Assembly: GCA_947396885.1 (NCBI GenBank)
Contig: OX377206.1
Coordinates: 5,904,658-5,968,657, forward strand
From: Heligmosomoides polygyrus polygyrus
Lineage: Eukaryota; Nematoda; Chromadorea; Rhabditida; Heligmosomidae
Direction of reading: 5' to 3'
DNA: 64,000 nt
Position 1 is the first letter of the stretch, and each line of letters starts with the position of its first letter. A program made the translations under genes and the position numbers. Below are positions 53,963 to 64,000 of the stretch, piece by piece. The notes beneath the pieces are model-generated. The model saw nothing but the letters and a program-made list of their open reading frames with translations, had not been told where the DNA came from and ran no database searches.

Positions 53963-55208
53963 CCAGGCTGTCCAATAATTCTTGTCCGAAAATTTCACCA
54001 TTTTTAATTTTTTTCAACATTATTGAAAAACAAGTCTAATCAACAATATAATCACCACAGTTATCCACAACAGTGGCCCATCGATTGGGCAGGTCGCCGA
54101 TGCCCTTCGCCTCTGGGGGCTGCGACTCGAAGAAGTCCGCGATGTCGGATTGGAGGTTGTCGTAGTTGGTGAATTTTCTTCCGGCCAAATGGTGCTTCAG
54201 CGGGCGGAACAAGTGGTGGTCGGAGGAGGCGAGGTCCGGGGAATACGGCGGATGGGCAACCGTCTCCCAGCCGAACGTCGCCAACTTCTGCTGGGTCTCC
54301 TTCGCCACGTGGGGGCGCGCGTTGTCGTGCAGCAGGTGGACCGAGGCCCGTCGGGGACGCTTTTCTCGGATGGCGGCGGCTAGTTTCTGGAGCTGATCGG
54401 TGTAGATGGAGGCGGTGACCGTCCTGCCTTGCGGGAGTAGCTCGAAGTACAGCATGCCCTTGGCGTCCCACCAGCAGCAGAGCATGATCTTCAGCGGGTG
54501 CAGGTCGGCTTTCGGCGTCGTCGGCGGCTCTTCTCCGCGCGGGATCCAGACGGCACGGCGGACGACGTTGTCGTAGAGGACCCAGCTCTCATCCCCAGTG
54601 ACCAGGTCCTCGAGAAACTCCTTGCGATGCGGACGAAGGAGGAGGGACTGGCAGACGGCCACGCGGCTCTGCTTGTTGGCGTCCGTCAGACGGTAGGGGA
54701 TCAAACGGGCCAGAACTTTGTGGTAGCCGAGTAAGTTGAGTTGATTGTGGATGGTGGACTTGCTGCAGCCGAGCGTCGTTGCCAGTTCACGAGTGGTGGC
54801 TTCCGGCTGCTCCTTGATACAGCGACGGACTTCGTCGTCCACCGTAGAAGGCATCCCGCTGTGCTCCCTGTCCTCGAGGCTCGTGTCGCCGCTCTCGAAA
54901 CGATTGAACCAGCGCCTGACTGTGCGTTGGGACACTGCATCCTCCTTGCACGCTCTGCAGATGTTGGCGACCGCGGTGCCCGTGTCGTTGCCCAGCAGCC
55001 ACCCATAGTACACGAACGTACGAATTCGACCTTAGTCCATTTTAGCTTGTACTGGTAGCTAGACGCGGCGACTGCGCCTTATATATCCCTAGTGTGGAAC
55101 TCTGGAGAACCTTCTAGAAGGCTTTTACACTTGCCTGATATTATAACACTTCTAAAGAAAATGATAGAATTTTGAAAATTTTCGGACAGGAATTATCGGA
55201 CAGCCTGG
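53963..55208 (-). mobile_element. mariner element, full length (1,246 bp)
   Basis: Inverted repeats of about 33 bp with two mismatches: CCAGGCTGTCCAATAATTCT at left and, reversed, CCAGGCTGTCCGATAATTCC at right, both continuing to GTCCGAAAATTT. TA target duplication at 53961-53962 and 55209-55210. GC-rich coding strand unlike the AT-rich flanks, fitting a fairly recent arrival. Confidence 0.9.
54036..55040 (-). CDS. mariner transposase (one early nonsense codon)
   Basis: DD34D cut-and-paste transposase. From ATG 55040 the frame reads Met-Asp-stop (TAA, 55034-55032), then is open to the natural end at 54036, about 330 codons, near the family's usual 340-350. It has paired helix-turn-helix regions (RTVRRWFNRFESGD at about residues 38-51; TTRELATTLGCSKSTI), the linker motif FLEDLVTGDESWVLYDN with the first Asp, LLHDNARPH with the second, and YSPDLASSDHHLF with the third. 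Exactly 34 residues separate the second and third Asp. All three catalytic residues are present. Only the third codon prevents a full product; a downstream start would lose a few residues. Alternative explanation: sequencing error at one base. Confidence 0.85.
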
Positions 55209-55331
55209 TAGTTTAATTCCACGCTTTTACTAGGTGTCAAACCCCCTAGCTCCAGCTAAACATCTTCGCTATATCCATTGGAGTTGTGGAGATTCTTACG
55301 CTAATGCGTGCTAAATGTCGATAGAAATAAT

Positions 55332-56342
55332 TTACACCATTTTCACGTCGAATCGAACTCTTTTCAAATCAAACTGGACGCTTTTCAAACCTAATTGGAC
55401 ACTTTTCACGTCAAATTGGACACTCTTATAAGCTGGCCTATGAACTTTGAAATCAAACTAAACGTCTTCCAAATCGGGACGAACTTCTTGCAGGTTAACC
55501 TACAGGCTCATCAGGATGTCAAATTAGCTGCCAAATTTTTCCTCGAAAAATAAAATTTTTATAAAATTTCAAACTATGTGTTCTCTTATTGGGAAGTAAA
55601 TTAAGGCTTCAAAGAAAGTTGGACTATTTTTTCGTTCAAGGTAAACACAAAATAACTTTTTTATTGATTTTTTTACTTTAGCTGCCAAATATGTGGAATA
55701 ATTTTATAAATTTTTTGAGGAAAAATAATAAATTAAGTTTTGTGTTAAGGAGCAGCAAGACAGCAGTCATGTCCTGCATCAAAAGACTGGATCGCGCCAT
55801 GCACTCAGAAAGTTCAACGCAACGTTTATTTAATAGTGTAGTTATTGCTTATATGCAGCGAGAAAGTTATAATATGTGTGTTTATTACAATTATTTGTGT
55901 TGCACCGCTTGCAGGTGTGAAACTGCGTGCAAACAGAAATTTTGCTATCAATCGATCAAAAATCGCGAAGTTTCGGACGGGTGCATCGCGCAATCTCTCC
56001 TTTGGCAATGTAAAATGGCCGACTTCCTGCTTTTCAAAACAAGCTTTAATTCGTTGTTTTTCTTCGAAAAATTAAATTTTTATAAAATTTCAAACTATGT
56101 GTTCTCTTATTGGGAAGTAAATTAAAACTTCAAAGAAAGTTAAACTAAAATTTTTCTTTAACAAAAAATTATTCTAACATTTTTGGAGAGTCTCTAGTTT
56201 AATGTAGAAGATGCACATTTTGATTTGGAACAGTTCCCTTCGATTTGAAAAATCATAGGTTAGCTTAGAAGAGTGCCCAATTTGACGTGAAAAGTGTCCA
56301 ATTTGATTCTAAAAATGTCCAATTCGATTTCGAAAATGGTAT
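55332..56342 (-). mobile_element. Non-autonomous TIR element, about 1.0 kb (copy 2, inverted)
   Basis: ACACCATTTTCACGTCGAATCG at left and ATTCGATTTCGAAAATGGTAT at right. 20-21 bp subterminal units at 55360-55440 and 56270-56335. The core (CAACGCAACGTTTATTTAAT, CACCGCTTGCAGGTGTGAAA) matches copy 1 in reverse orientation. A 144-codon frame here (55691-56125) is not shared and is taken as chance. Confidence 0.7.
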
Positions 56343-56694
56343 AAATCGAGGAAAGGGAAAGCAACTGGAGAAAAGAGGAAGTAGAGATTTGATTGGCTCC
56401 GTTCATTCCGTCTAAAGGGACTTATTATAGATCGGAGCGAAAGATTCCGCCGTTTTCGGCTATGTACTTATTTCAGTTGAATGTATTATTTTAAATATTT
56501 TGGTTAACGTAAGAATTATTAATTTTTGCATGTCACTTCCGAAGAAAGCGGCCTGCAAAATTTTTATATTTGTGAACATTTAGGTAGACAGAGCTTGTGA
56601 TCAACCCAAATATATTTTTACATCCTGAGCGCGGTAAGATTTCTCTTCTGAAAGCTTTCCAATTTTAGTTTTTTTATGTGAAAGTGGTCTTAAC
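56343..56694. other. No gene seen
   Basis: Unique AT-rich DNA between the TIR element and the SINE. Confidence 0.3.
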
Positions 56695-56706
56695 AGCACA
56701 CTATAA

Positions 56707-57015
56707 AGGATAAAGGACGGCGTTACTTAATCCCTTTTTGGGATGCGCCACGCATTCTACTTCTACATTCAAATTGACTCTACGGGAAGTCGTGGAGTCG
56801 ATTTGAATGCGTATTTGGCCATACAATGACCTGCGGTGGCCAGCCGATGAACAAGTCAGCGCTTTAACCTTCCCAGACAAGTCTTGCACCAAATAACCGA
56901 CCCCGGAGGGATGGAAGGCATGGTTGGCCTGGGCAGGAAATCCGAACCAGGAACCTGGTATCGGGTGCACGCGACAGTCGCGCCTCCTCCGACTGCGCTA
57001 CACGCGCCTAACAGC
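56707..57015 (-). mobile_element. SINE-1, complete, inverted, with internal duplication
   Basis: 12-bp target duplication AGCACACTATAA (56695-56706 and 57016-57027). About 20 bp longer than other copies because the TTCAAATTGACTCTACGGGA block near 56767 is duplicated in inverted order (GTCGATTTGAATG). Confidence 0.85.
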
Positions 57016-57734
57016 AGCACACTATAATGACGTGAAATACAACATTGATTCGGACAATTCAGATCCGTCGTTTATTTTCTTCAAACCGCTGATAATTGGG
57101 TCCTGCGAACAACGGCATTTTTGGAAGGCCTTGTCTCTAGGATGACACAAATTCGGTTTGAGAAGAACTTTCGAATTGAGGAGAATTTTTTTTTTTGAAA
57201 AGCCCTGACCATAGAGTGTTTCAGGATGGCGAATTCACCAGACCGAAGTTTTTAATGGTTCAAATTCATGGGTGGTGCATTTCAAAATTGAATAGATTAA
57301 CGCCACGTTTTATCTTCTACCTTTTATAATTTAAGTAAAAAAGAGCTTTGAGGCGAGTTGCTGTGTTTTGAATAAATCGTCAAAATCTTACGTTAGTTTT
57401 CCCTTCAATCCAATATTTTTCTCGGCCGGCAGCCAGCCAGAATTCATTGAATAGATCAGGTACATGTCTTGAAGATGTATCAGATGTGCAGATGTAGAAT
57501 GCGCGGCGCGCCCTAAAAATTGAATCGATTAGCACGAATTTTCATATTTCTCATCCAATACATAGAAGTCTTTGATTTTTGTGAGCTATGAAAAAAATGG
57601 AAGATGGGTCTTAACACCAATCATAGTTTTGCTTTCAAAATCGTAAGGACTCTTTATTTATGAGCATGGCAGGTTTTTAACTGTCTTCTGAAACAGGATT
57701 TATGGTTTTAATGACGTTGCAGCTTACTAGGGGA

Positions 57735-58290
57735 GGGTTTCAACGTCCCATGGAATTTCAAGTTGAGACCAGGATCGTTAGAAAGAGCTCGGAATGCTGA
57801 TTATGAATATGGGTGTCAAAATTGCAAAATGAAATTTCTGAGCGAGTTATGGCCTGCCGAAATCGGGTGGCCTCACCACAGGCTAGCAGTGCTACACAGC
57901 TGGCGCGAGAATGGTGAGTCATCGGGGCTCCGTAGGAAGGGACCGCCAGTTACGGCGGTGGCGGTGGCGCAAAGGTAGCGCTCACGTTCGTCGGGTGGGA
58001 CGGCACTGGTTCGGTCCCCATTGCTGCTTGTTTTCTTGCAAATCATAATTTATCTTCAAAATGACCTTTTGTTCTGAATTATGGCACCTGTCTGATTAAA
58101 TAGCCGGGAAAACTACCGGTGTGTCGCACAGCCAGCCTGTGGTAAGGCCCTCGATTTCGGCAGGCCATAACTCGCTCAGGAGTTTCATTTTGCAATTTTG
58201 ACACACATATTCGTAATCAGCATTCCGAGGTCTTTCTAATGATTCTGGTCTCAACTTGAAGATCCATGGACGGTCGAAACCCTTCCCTTG
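57735..58290. repeat. Large inverted repeat with a tRNA-like unit in the loop
   Basis: Arms 57738-57905 and 58115-58288 are reverse complements with scattered mismatches (GGCCTGCCGAAATCGGGTGG against CCCTCGATTTCGGCAGGCC; AGTTGAGACCAGGATCGTTAG against CTAATGATTCTGGTCTCAACT). The outer ends GGGTTTCAACGTCC and GGACGGTCGAAACCC also pair. The spacer contains a SINE-3 unit. Confidence 0.75.
57953..58040 (+). mobile_element. tRNA-like unit (SINE-3) inside the inverted repeat
   Basis: GGCGGTGGCGCAAAGGTAGCG and GCACTGGTTCGGTCCCCATTG (B box), followed by TTTTCTTGCAAATC. Confidence 0.55.
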
Positions 58291-58956
58291 TAAGAAGTGG
58301 GAAGCTTGTTCCACGAAGATGTAGTTTTGGTTTAGCTAGTGATTTCCTTTTCAGGTTTACCTATTGTTTTCCTCTTCTACTATTCTAGTCGAAGGTTATT
58401 GTTTTTAGGCATAAGAAAACTATGCACGAGAATGCATAACGTTCCCGTTTCCAACAATATTGCCGTCATGACCCTTCAGGCGTCCAAAAGAGGCTGTTTC
58501 TAAGGGCCTTGATCGCGCTTGGGTGTATGATGGAGTTTAACTCCCTTCTCCAGCCAAAAAACACTTGAAGGAGTTGGATGCAGTGTGAATCCCCACTCTT
58601 TCTGCAAGCGAAGCTTCCTTTCATCTTGGTTTGAAGGCGTTCAACCGCACGCTAGAGCTGACGTTGGCTCAGGCATGAACTTTAGTTCTCCTCGAGCAGC
58701 TCTAAGTGAATTACGGGATTAAATTGGGCAGGCTATCCCTCGGCTTTTCGCGGTCGTTACTGCGTTCGCCTACTACTACTCTTGCATTGTTGAGCACCAC
58801 GCCTATGGAGTCGGCAATGAATTCGTTGTTTTTCACGTTGCACACGTCCAGCGTATTCTGCGATCGTTGATCAATCCTTTGGAGAATTCTTTATTTTCAT
58901 TTTTATAAGAATTATTTTCGTCGTTTCTTCGTCCTATTCGTAATTTTACCAGCGCT

Positions 58957-59057
58957 AAGCTGGAGTGCTAGAGTGTCGGTGGTTCAGAATATGTCCTTTG
59001 GTAGACACATACACCAGTTGTTCGACACCGTTTACCTCAAACTTGGGTAATTAAACC
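58957..59057 (-). ncRNA. Candidate SL1 RNA gene
   Basis: Minus strand 59057-59036 is an exact 22-nt SL1 leader, directly followed by GTAAAC (59035-59030), the authentic SL RNA splice donor that also pairs with GTTTA of the leader in stem I. Downstream GTGTCG...CGACAC can form a second stem and CCAGCTTAGCGCTGG a third hairpin (near 58948-58934). A canonical Sm site (AATTTTTGG) is not seen; ATATTCTGAAC stands where one would expect it. The downstream part does not resemble the SL1 RNA usually linked to 5S rRNA, and no 5S gene is adjacent. It is either a divergent SL1 RNA gene or a recent pseudogene. Confidence 0.55.
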
Positions 59058-59430
59058 AAAACTTTAATGTACAATACATTAGGGCATCCTAAAAGCATCT
59101 TACAAAAGAATGAGGAATAGAAAAAATGGAGCATGAGAAGAGCGCCATGTGAATTTTCCCATATGACTCTTTTATAGGGAGTTTTTTGTTTGCATGGCTG
59201 CACAATCTGATAAAGCTCTAAGCGAAAATTCCTCACAATACCCCACGAAATCGTCCTATGATCGCGAGAAAGTCGCGATAAGCACATCGCTGCAACTCTG
59301 ACTACTATCATTGGCTCAGCACTGCTCGGAAGGCATAATTTTGCTGCCGACAAAGCTCTTGATGAATTTTGAGGCGCATATGAAAATGAGAGATCTCCAC
59401 ATGGGTGTATGCTAGGAATTACGCCATGCA

Positions 59431-59898
59431 CTATAGTAGTGCTCGAAGGAATATATTCGAGTAGTTATTCGAATGATTTATTCGAATAATTGTTCGAATG
59501 ATTTATCCGAATTATTATTTGAATAGTCGAATATTTAATATCTCCTGATTTTCGAACATTCGTTCAAATTTGAACATCGATGGTTTTAAAGAGGTGAATA
59601 TTGGTTCGAATCCGAACATTGAAAGGGAGCCATATTCGAATATCATTCGAAAATCGAATATTCTATTCTATTCGTGAATCGAATGGTCTTATTCGAATAT
59701 CGAATAAGCTTCCCATTTTTAAGCACAGAAACTAATTCGTGCAAATTGCTCGACTATTTGAATAATCGAATAAGCAAAAAGTTGAGCTTATTCGATTTTC
59801 GATCATTCGCAAATAAATTCATACGTTCATTTGCTCGAAAGTTCGACATCGAATTTATTCGTTCATTCATTCATTCATCCGTTCAATAAAATTTATGT
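59431..59898. mobile_element. TTCGAA-rich hAT-like MITE, 468 bp
   Basis: Begins CTATAGTAGTGCTCGAAGG and ends GTTCAATAAAATTTATGT; interior dense in TTCGAA. Flanked by GCCATGCA (59423-59430 and 59899-59906), an 8-bp duplication. Confidence 0.75.
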
Positions 59899-60115
59899 GC
59901 CATGCATCTGTCCAAATACTTGATTAATCATCCGCGACCTAAATGTACGCTGCAGTTTTACTTGTTTTTTTTTTTCAAAAAATAAATGTTTTATAAAATT
60001 TACATTCATTAAGGCAGCTGAATTGAAAAAATTCTGTAGCTGTAGGTTGACCTCTGAGAAGCTCGTTTCGATTTGGAAGATGTTCGCTTTGCTTTCAAAG
60101 TTCTTAGGCTAACTT

Positions 60116-60590
60116 ACCAGGGAAGGGTCTCAGGCGTAGGTCTGAACAGGGGAAATGGATTGTACTACGGGAATCTCCACTCTACATATAGTAGAAAAAC
60201 ATGTTTCGTTTTTGCTGAGTCCTTGAACCAAAAGAGCTTCGAACCCTCAAAGATGGGAACGTGCTAGACCAGATGTTCGACTCCCGTGCTGGGCACTATT
60301 TTTGCATTTTTTCATAATCGCTGTCTCCTTTACCAGTTTGCTTCCTACACACCTACACATTTGTTTCGCTATAAATTGTCAAAAGGGTCAGATTCATGAT
60401 CAACACCCCTGATTCGTGATTAACATTCCATGACCTCGACAGCCCTAGTTACCCGTACCTGCTGTAACCTGTCGTAATCGGCATAAATTTCAAAAACAGA
60501 TGTCAGATTTGTAATCAGCACCCCAAATAACTCCCCTCGGAGAGGTTTGGGCCAAAAAATTCAACCTCTCCTCGACCTTTGGAGTCGTGA
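60116..60590 (+). repeat. Composite repeat: module R1, half tRNA-like unit, 139-bp satellite
   Basis: Module R1 at 60116-60252, a B-box half (GATGTTCGACTCCCGTGCT) near 60270, then satellite units (GTCAGATTTGTAATCAGCACC). Same order as 39925-40640. Confidence 0.7.
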
Positions 60591-60799
60591 ATGGTGGTTT
60601 AAATGAGCTCACTTCCTACACATCTCCTACACATTTATTTCACTCTAAATTGTCAAGTAAGGGTTTACTATGAGGTGTTCTTCACTCACTTTTCCCATTT
60701 TCTGAATTATAGAACGTTTTGTAATCGTAGAATTGCTTTTAGCTACCACTTGGCGTTAGAACGTTTTGTGTTTTTCAGCGAATGTTAAACAGTGACCTC

Positions 60800-62043
60800 A
60801 CAGCAGGTACGGGTTACAGCAGTTACGAATGACTAGGGCTGTCGAGGTCATAATCACCTATTTTCTCCAAACTTCTCCTAGGGGGATATCTGGGGTATTG
60901 ATCACGAATCTGACATTCGCTTTTGAAATTTCGGCTGATTGCGGTAGCTTATAGCAGGTACGGATGACTAGGGCTGTCGAGATCATAGGGTGTTGATCAT
61001 GAATCTGGCCCTTTTGACAATTTAGAGTGAAATAAATGTGTAGGGGATGTGTAGGAAGCAAATTGGTGAAGGAGGCAGCGGTTATGAAAAAATGCAAAAA
61101 TGGTGCGTAGCACGGGAGTCGAACACCTGGCCTAGCATCTTTGAAGCAGCCCCGCACCCTACTGCGCCACCGACTCACTAGCCGCTGAGCCTTTCGCCCG
61201 GGGGCAGACATAACTCCAACGCCGCGCGAACCCCCTAGCGTCGCGCGCGGTGTGCGACGAAATTGGACGAGTTGTCGTGGTCCTATTATCTTCCGATAGG
61301 GATGGCTAGTGATGTAATACACGTAATCACTGGACGAACGCACTGGCTGAAGGAACTGGGAGGGACCTGATGCAATACATTAATACATTCGAACTTCCGA
61401 GTTTGGTGTGCTTCTTTTTTCGAGCCCGTTAGAGCTAAGAAGCATAGCAAGCATAGGTTTCTCAATCATTTATTGAGTCAAAAGTGATGCAAATTCAGTT
61501 TGTCACAAAAAGAGGGGGTCACCATGTAAGGCAGTCCTACGCGGCGTTGGTGCTGTACGAAACTGAATTTTTTTGGCAGCGCTGGTGTGTTCTATGAACT
61601 GAGGTAGGCCATTTCTGATGTAATTTCACATACACATGTCTTCCTACCAAAGCGTATACACATTATCGTCATTATTTATTGATCGTGGGTCGTGGGACTC
61701 GATAGTTGACAAAATTCCGTGCTCCGCGGCTAACCATGCGCCACCGAGCGCACGTTCGCGTTTTAGCGCCGCGGCATCGCATGCGGCTTGCGCGCGACGC
61801 CGCGTTGGAGTTATGTCCTGGAGCCCTTTTCGCTGCCTCTCATACAATATCGCGCGCGCACACATGCACGTGGAGACGTGCCGACGGTGCGCTACTGTAC
61901 CTCCGCCTTCGAGGGCCCGTAGCTCTTTTGGTTAAGGGACTCAGCAAAAACGAAACATGTTTTTCTACTATATGAAGGGTAGAGATTCTCGCAGTACTAC
62001 CCATTTCCCACGTTCAGACCTACGCCTGGGACCCTTCCCTGCT
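60800..62043 (-). repeat. Composite repeat, inverted copy
   Basis: Satellite units (60800-61020), SINE-3 unit (61090-61186) and module R1 (61905-62043) in reversed order relative to 60116-60590. The stretch 61200-61850 carries unrelated GC-rich dispersed repeats (copies at 27720 and 28180). Confidence 0.65.
61090..61186 (-). mobile_element. tRNA-like unit (SINE-3)
   Basis: Reverse complement has GTGAGTCGGTGGCGCAGTAGGG and GGTGTTCGACTCCCGTGC, both good pol III boxes, followed by ATTTTTGCATTTTTTC. Confidence 0.65.
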
Positions 62044-62138
62044 TAGAAGAGTGTCCATTTTGACGTGAAAATGGTGTAGATCACGAGTGTGCAAGCTGCA
62101 TTTCTCCCTTCCACAGAAGCACTTTTCAGCACTGCTCG

Positions 62139-62601
62139 ATGCGAACATCAGAAGGTAAGGCAACAGTAAAATTACACAGGGCCTTCTGTACCGCACTATG
62201 TGGTACTTTACCTTGTTCGAAGCGGATAAGCCGCGTGATTTTACGTGTTGATAGGCCACATCTAGCGGCGAATAACGTGTGTACTGCAGAATACGGCGGC
62301 GCAGTGCATCACAGAAGGCCTCATCTAGCGAAGAATAACGGGTGTCCTTGCAACAAAGGCTGACTTCCGTCAAACCTAACATAGCGCTTGCAAGGGCACA
62401 TGCGTAGTCATTAGTACAGTACCATATCTTCCACACTGTGTACTTCAGATAAGGTGCTGATTATTGAGGCGTATATGCCCTTGAATGAAAAGTACGACCC
62501 CGAACACGTTAGTGACACACTTCTGCAGATGCGCGTGAGGTCACAGATTTTGCACGCGAAAATATCCCGCGAAGTTGCAACAATCGAAAATCGGAAATGG
62601 T
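62139..62601 (+). CDS. 5' end of an unrecognised gene (first two exons)
   Basis: A strong acceptor CACTTTTCAG ends at 62129, ten bases before ATG 62139, the usual trans-splice layout of nematode genes. Exon one is 62139-62154 (16 nt, donor GTAAGG). Exon two is 62449-62601 (acceptor TACTTCAG, donor GTAAGTAAC). Phases agree (one base carried). The frame reads MRTSEDKVLIIEAYMPLNE, YDPEHVSDTLLQMRVRSQIL and HAKISREVATIENRKW, charged and probably helical. No family recognised. A following exon was not found before the window end. It cannot be part of gsy-1: joined to exon 9 of gsy-1 it would give an immediate stop. Confidence 0.55.
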
Positions 62602-63900
62602 GTAAGTAACCGTGTGTCTCTTCCACACCTGGCACGTTTACTGTAGCAGAAACAGGCATAGGTGATCTTCAACGGCAGCAATGTACATATTATTGTTCAC
62701 GCCTACGTATCCGTTTTCAAAAATTTTGAAGTTCTAGTTTCAGTTTGAGTTTCTACGATTTTGTATTACAAGTGCTACGACACGCCTAACGGCGTGTCTC
62801 GCACTTGCCCGCTTCGCGGGGTTATAGGTTTGCGCTTTTTTCTCAGAAAATACTCTCACACAGAAAGAACATGTGATTTTCAAAACAATTTTGTTAACAG
62901 AACAACAAAAAGGCAATATTTACTGAAGCAGCTCGGTGAATACTGCGTTTGGTATCAACTTGAGTCCTGGTGTTAACCAAATTTTCAGATGGGGCTTCTG
63001 TCGAACTCGCGATTACGCCACGTACAGTTGACCGTTAGAAAATACTGGACTGGGGAGATATAAGCAGAGGCGTACCTGGCGCGGGTAAAGTTTTCCGTTC
63101 AACATGGAATAATGCTGAGTTCTGCATGCGGCCGGTCGTAGTACGACCACGATGTGACCTCTGCTTCCTTTCTTTTCGATCTTCTGACTCCAGACGGTTG
63201 TGGTGCGACGATGGGAACCCGTCTTCTGGATTCATGCCCTCAGAAACGCGCGCAGACGCCGTTGTGTCAAGCAGGAGGAGGCTGCGCTTCCTCTGCTGCA
63301 GCAGCATCTCATGTTGAACGGCAGACGTTGCCCGCGCGAGGTACGCGGAGGCGTCGCAAGGGGTTGCATGAGCGTGGTTCCACGAAGCGTATCTCGGCCA
63401 GGCTTCCAACCTGAGTGGGATACGCCTCAGGGCAGCGAGCTAACTCAACTATATAGTGGTAGAAGATTAGGATGGTACATAATTGTTGCTCACATTTGGG
63501 TTTCTTCGGAATTTCTTGAGGACGCTTTTGGAAATTCTTGGGATGTCTGCAATATTCATGTGAGTTAATTTTTCCTGAGAGCGTTACCCACAGAAAAGTT
63601 GTGGTATTTCAGAAAGTTCTTACATTTTTTTGGGCAGCCTGTAATTTCGTCGTGTACAGAAAGTCTTAAAATTTATCCTGCTGGTTTAGAAAAGATTTCC
63701 TATTGGGTAGTCGCCTTTTTATAGGTTTTCGCTATAGACGCTCATTCTAATGCACTGCTGACAAAAACCTAATGCTATAAGCCTTTCCATCAGCAGAACT
63801 TCCTCGAGCCGTCTTGCTATGCAGCAGCAATCATTTCTCCTTGCATCGCCATGCATTTTTGCTCCATATTGTGATTATTTTTTTACCGGGATTCAGCTTC
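62602..63900. other. Repeats and unassigned sequence at right edge
   Basis: Contains the CCTAACGGCGTG repeat (62786, as at 9208) and minisatellite-like text at 63120-63350 that matches 18290-18360 (CTGCTGCAGCAGCATCTCATG). A stretch at 63440-63560 is open up to a donor GTGAGTTAA but has no convincing acceptor. Confidence 0.35.
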
Positions 63901-64000
63901 ATGGGCGCGTGAAGCGCAGTCGGAGGAGGCGCGACTGTTGCACGCACCCGATACTAGGTTCCTGGTTCGGATTTCACGCCCAAGCCAGCCAAGCCTTCCA
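63901..64000 (+). mobile_element. SINE-1, cut by window end
   Basis: GGGCGCGTGAAGCGCAGTCGG head and CTGGTTCGGATTTCACG B box near 63960; the body continues beyond the window. Confidence 0.85.

Noticed and set aside
54061..54471. Alternative frames overlapping the mariner transposase on both strands
   Set aside because: Shadows of a GC-rich coding sequence; only the frame with DD34D residues is meaningful.
62449..62601. Exon considered as exon 10 of glycogen synthase
   Set aside because: Joining it to the phase-2 end of exon 9 gives an immediate stop, and its peptide has no similarity to the expected region.

Overview
This is nuclear DNA of a clade V nematode, most likely a parasitic strongylid (hookworm or barber-pole-worm type). 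The grounds are two exact 22-nt nematode SL1 spliced-leader sequences, short introns of about 57-66 bp mixed with multi-kb introns, TTTTCAG-type acceptors just upstream of start codons, and dense nematode-style DNA transposons, SINEs and a BEL/Pao retroelement. The species call is inference.

Layout. 1-9,366: repeats (a transposase relic, SINEs, palindromic MITEs, a 492-bp foldback, 42-bp minisatellites), an SL1 sequence at 2679-2700, the 3' end of an unrecognised minus-strand gene (exons 4549-4575, 4644-4738, 4867-4903) and weak coding traces at 8072-8860. 9,367-17,163: a complete insertion of a BEL/Pao LTR retrotransposon with 501-bp LTRs, a 5-bp target duplication (ATAGG) and a tRNA-Gly primer binding site. 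Its pol is cut off at the start of the reverse transcriptase, and the deletion junction carries a full-length tRNA-Gly(GCC) copy with its CCA. An env-like remnant and a spliced zinc-knuckle ORF follow. 17,164-19,592: CT-rich minisatellite and AT microsatellite.

19,593-33,277 (minus): a complete ten-exon gene for a TMPPE-type membrane metallophosphoesterase (465 aa), whose introns are full of transposons. 33,278-33,991 is a head-to-head intergenic region. 33,992-46,251 (plus) holds nine 5' exons of glycogen synthase (gsy-1), about the first 277 residues. No later gsy-1 exon was found in the remaining 17.7 kb, which is repeat territory: TTCGAA-rich MITEs with 8-bp target duplications, two mariner elements (one with a nearly intact transposase, 53963-55208), an inverted pair of 1-kb TIR elements, a candidate SL1 RNA locus on the minus strand at 59057, and composite repeats with tRNA-like modules. 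At 62,139 an unrecognised plus-strand gene seems to start and runs toward the right edge.

The two identified host genes have no known joint pathway; their link is a shared 714-bp promoter interval. Most of the window is mobile DNA. Coordinates of introns, target duplications and terminal repeats were read by eye.
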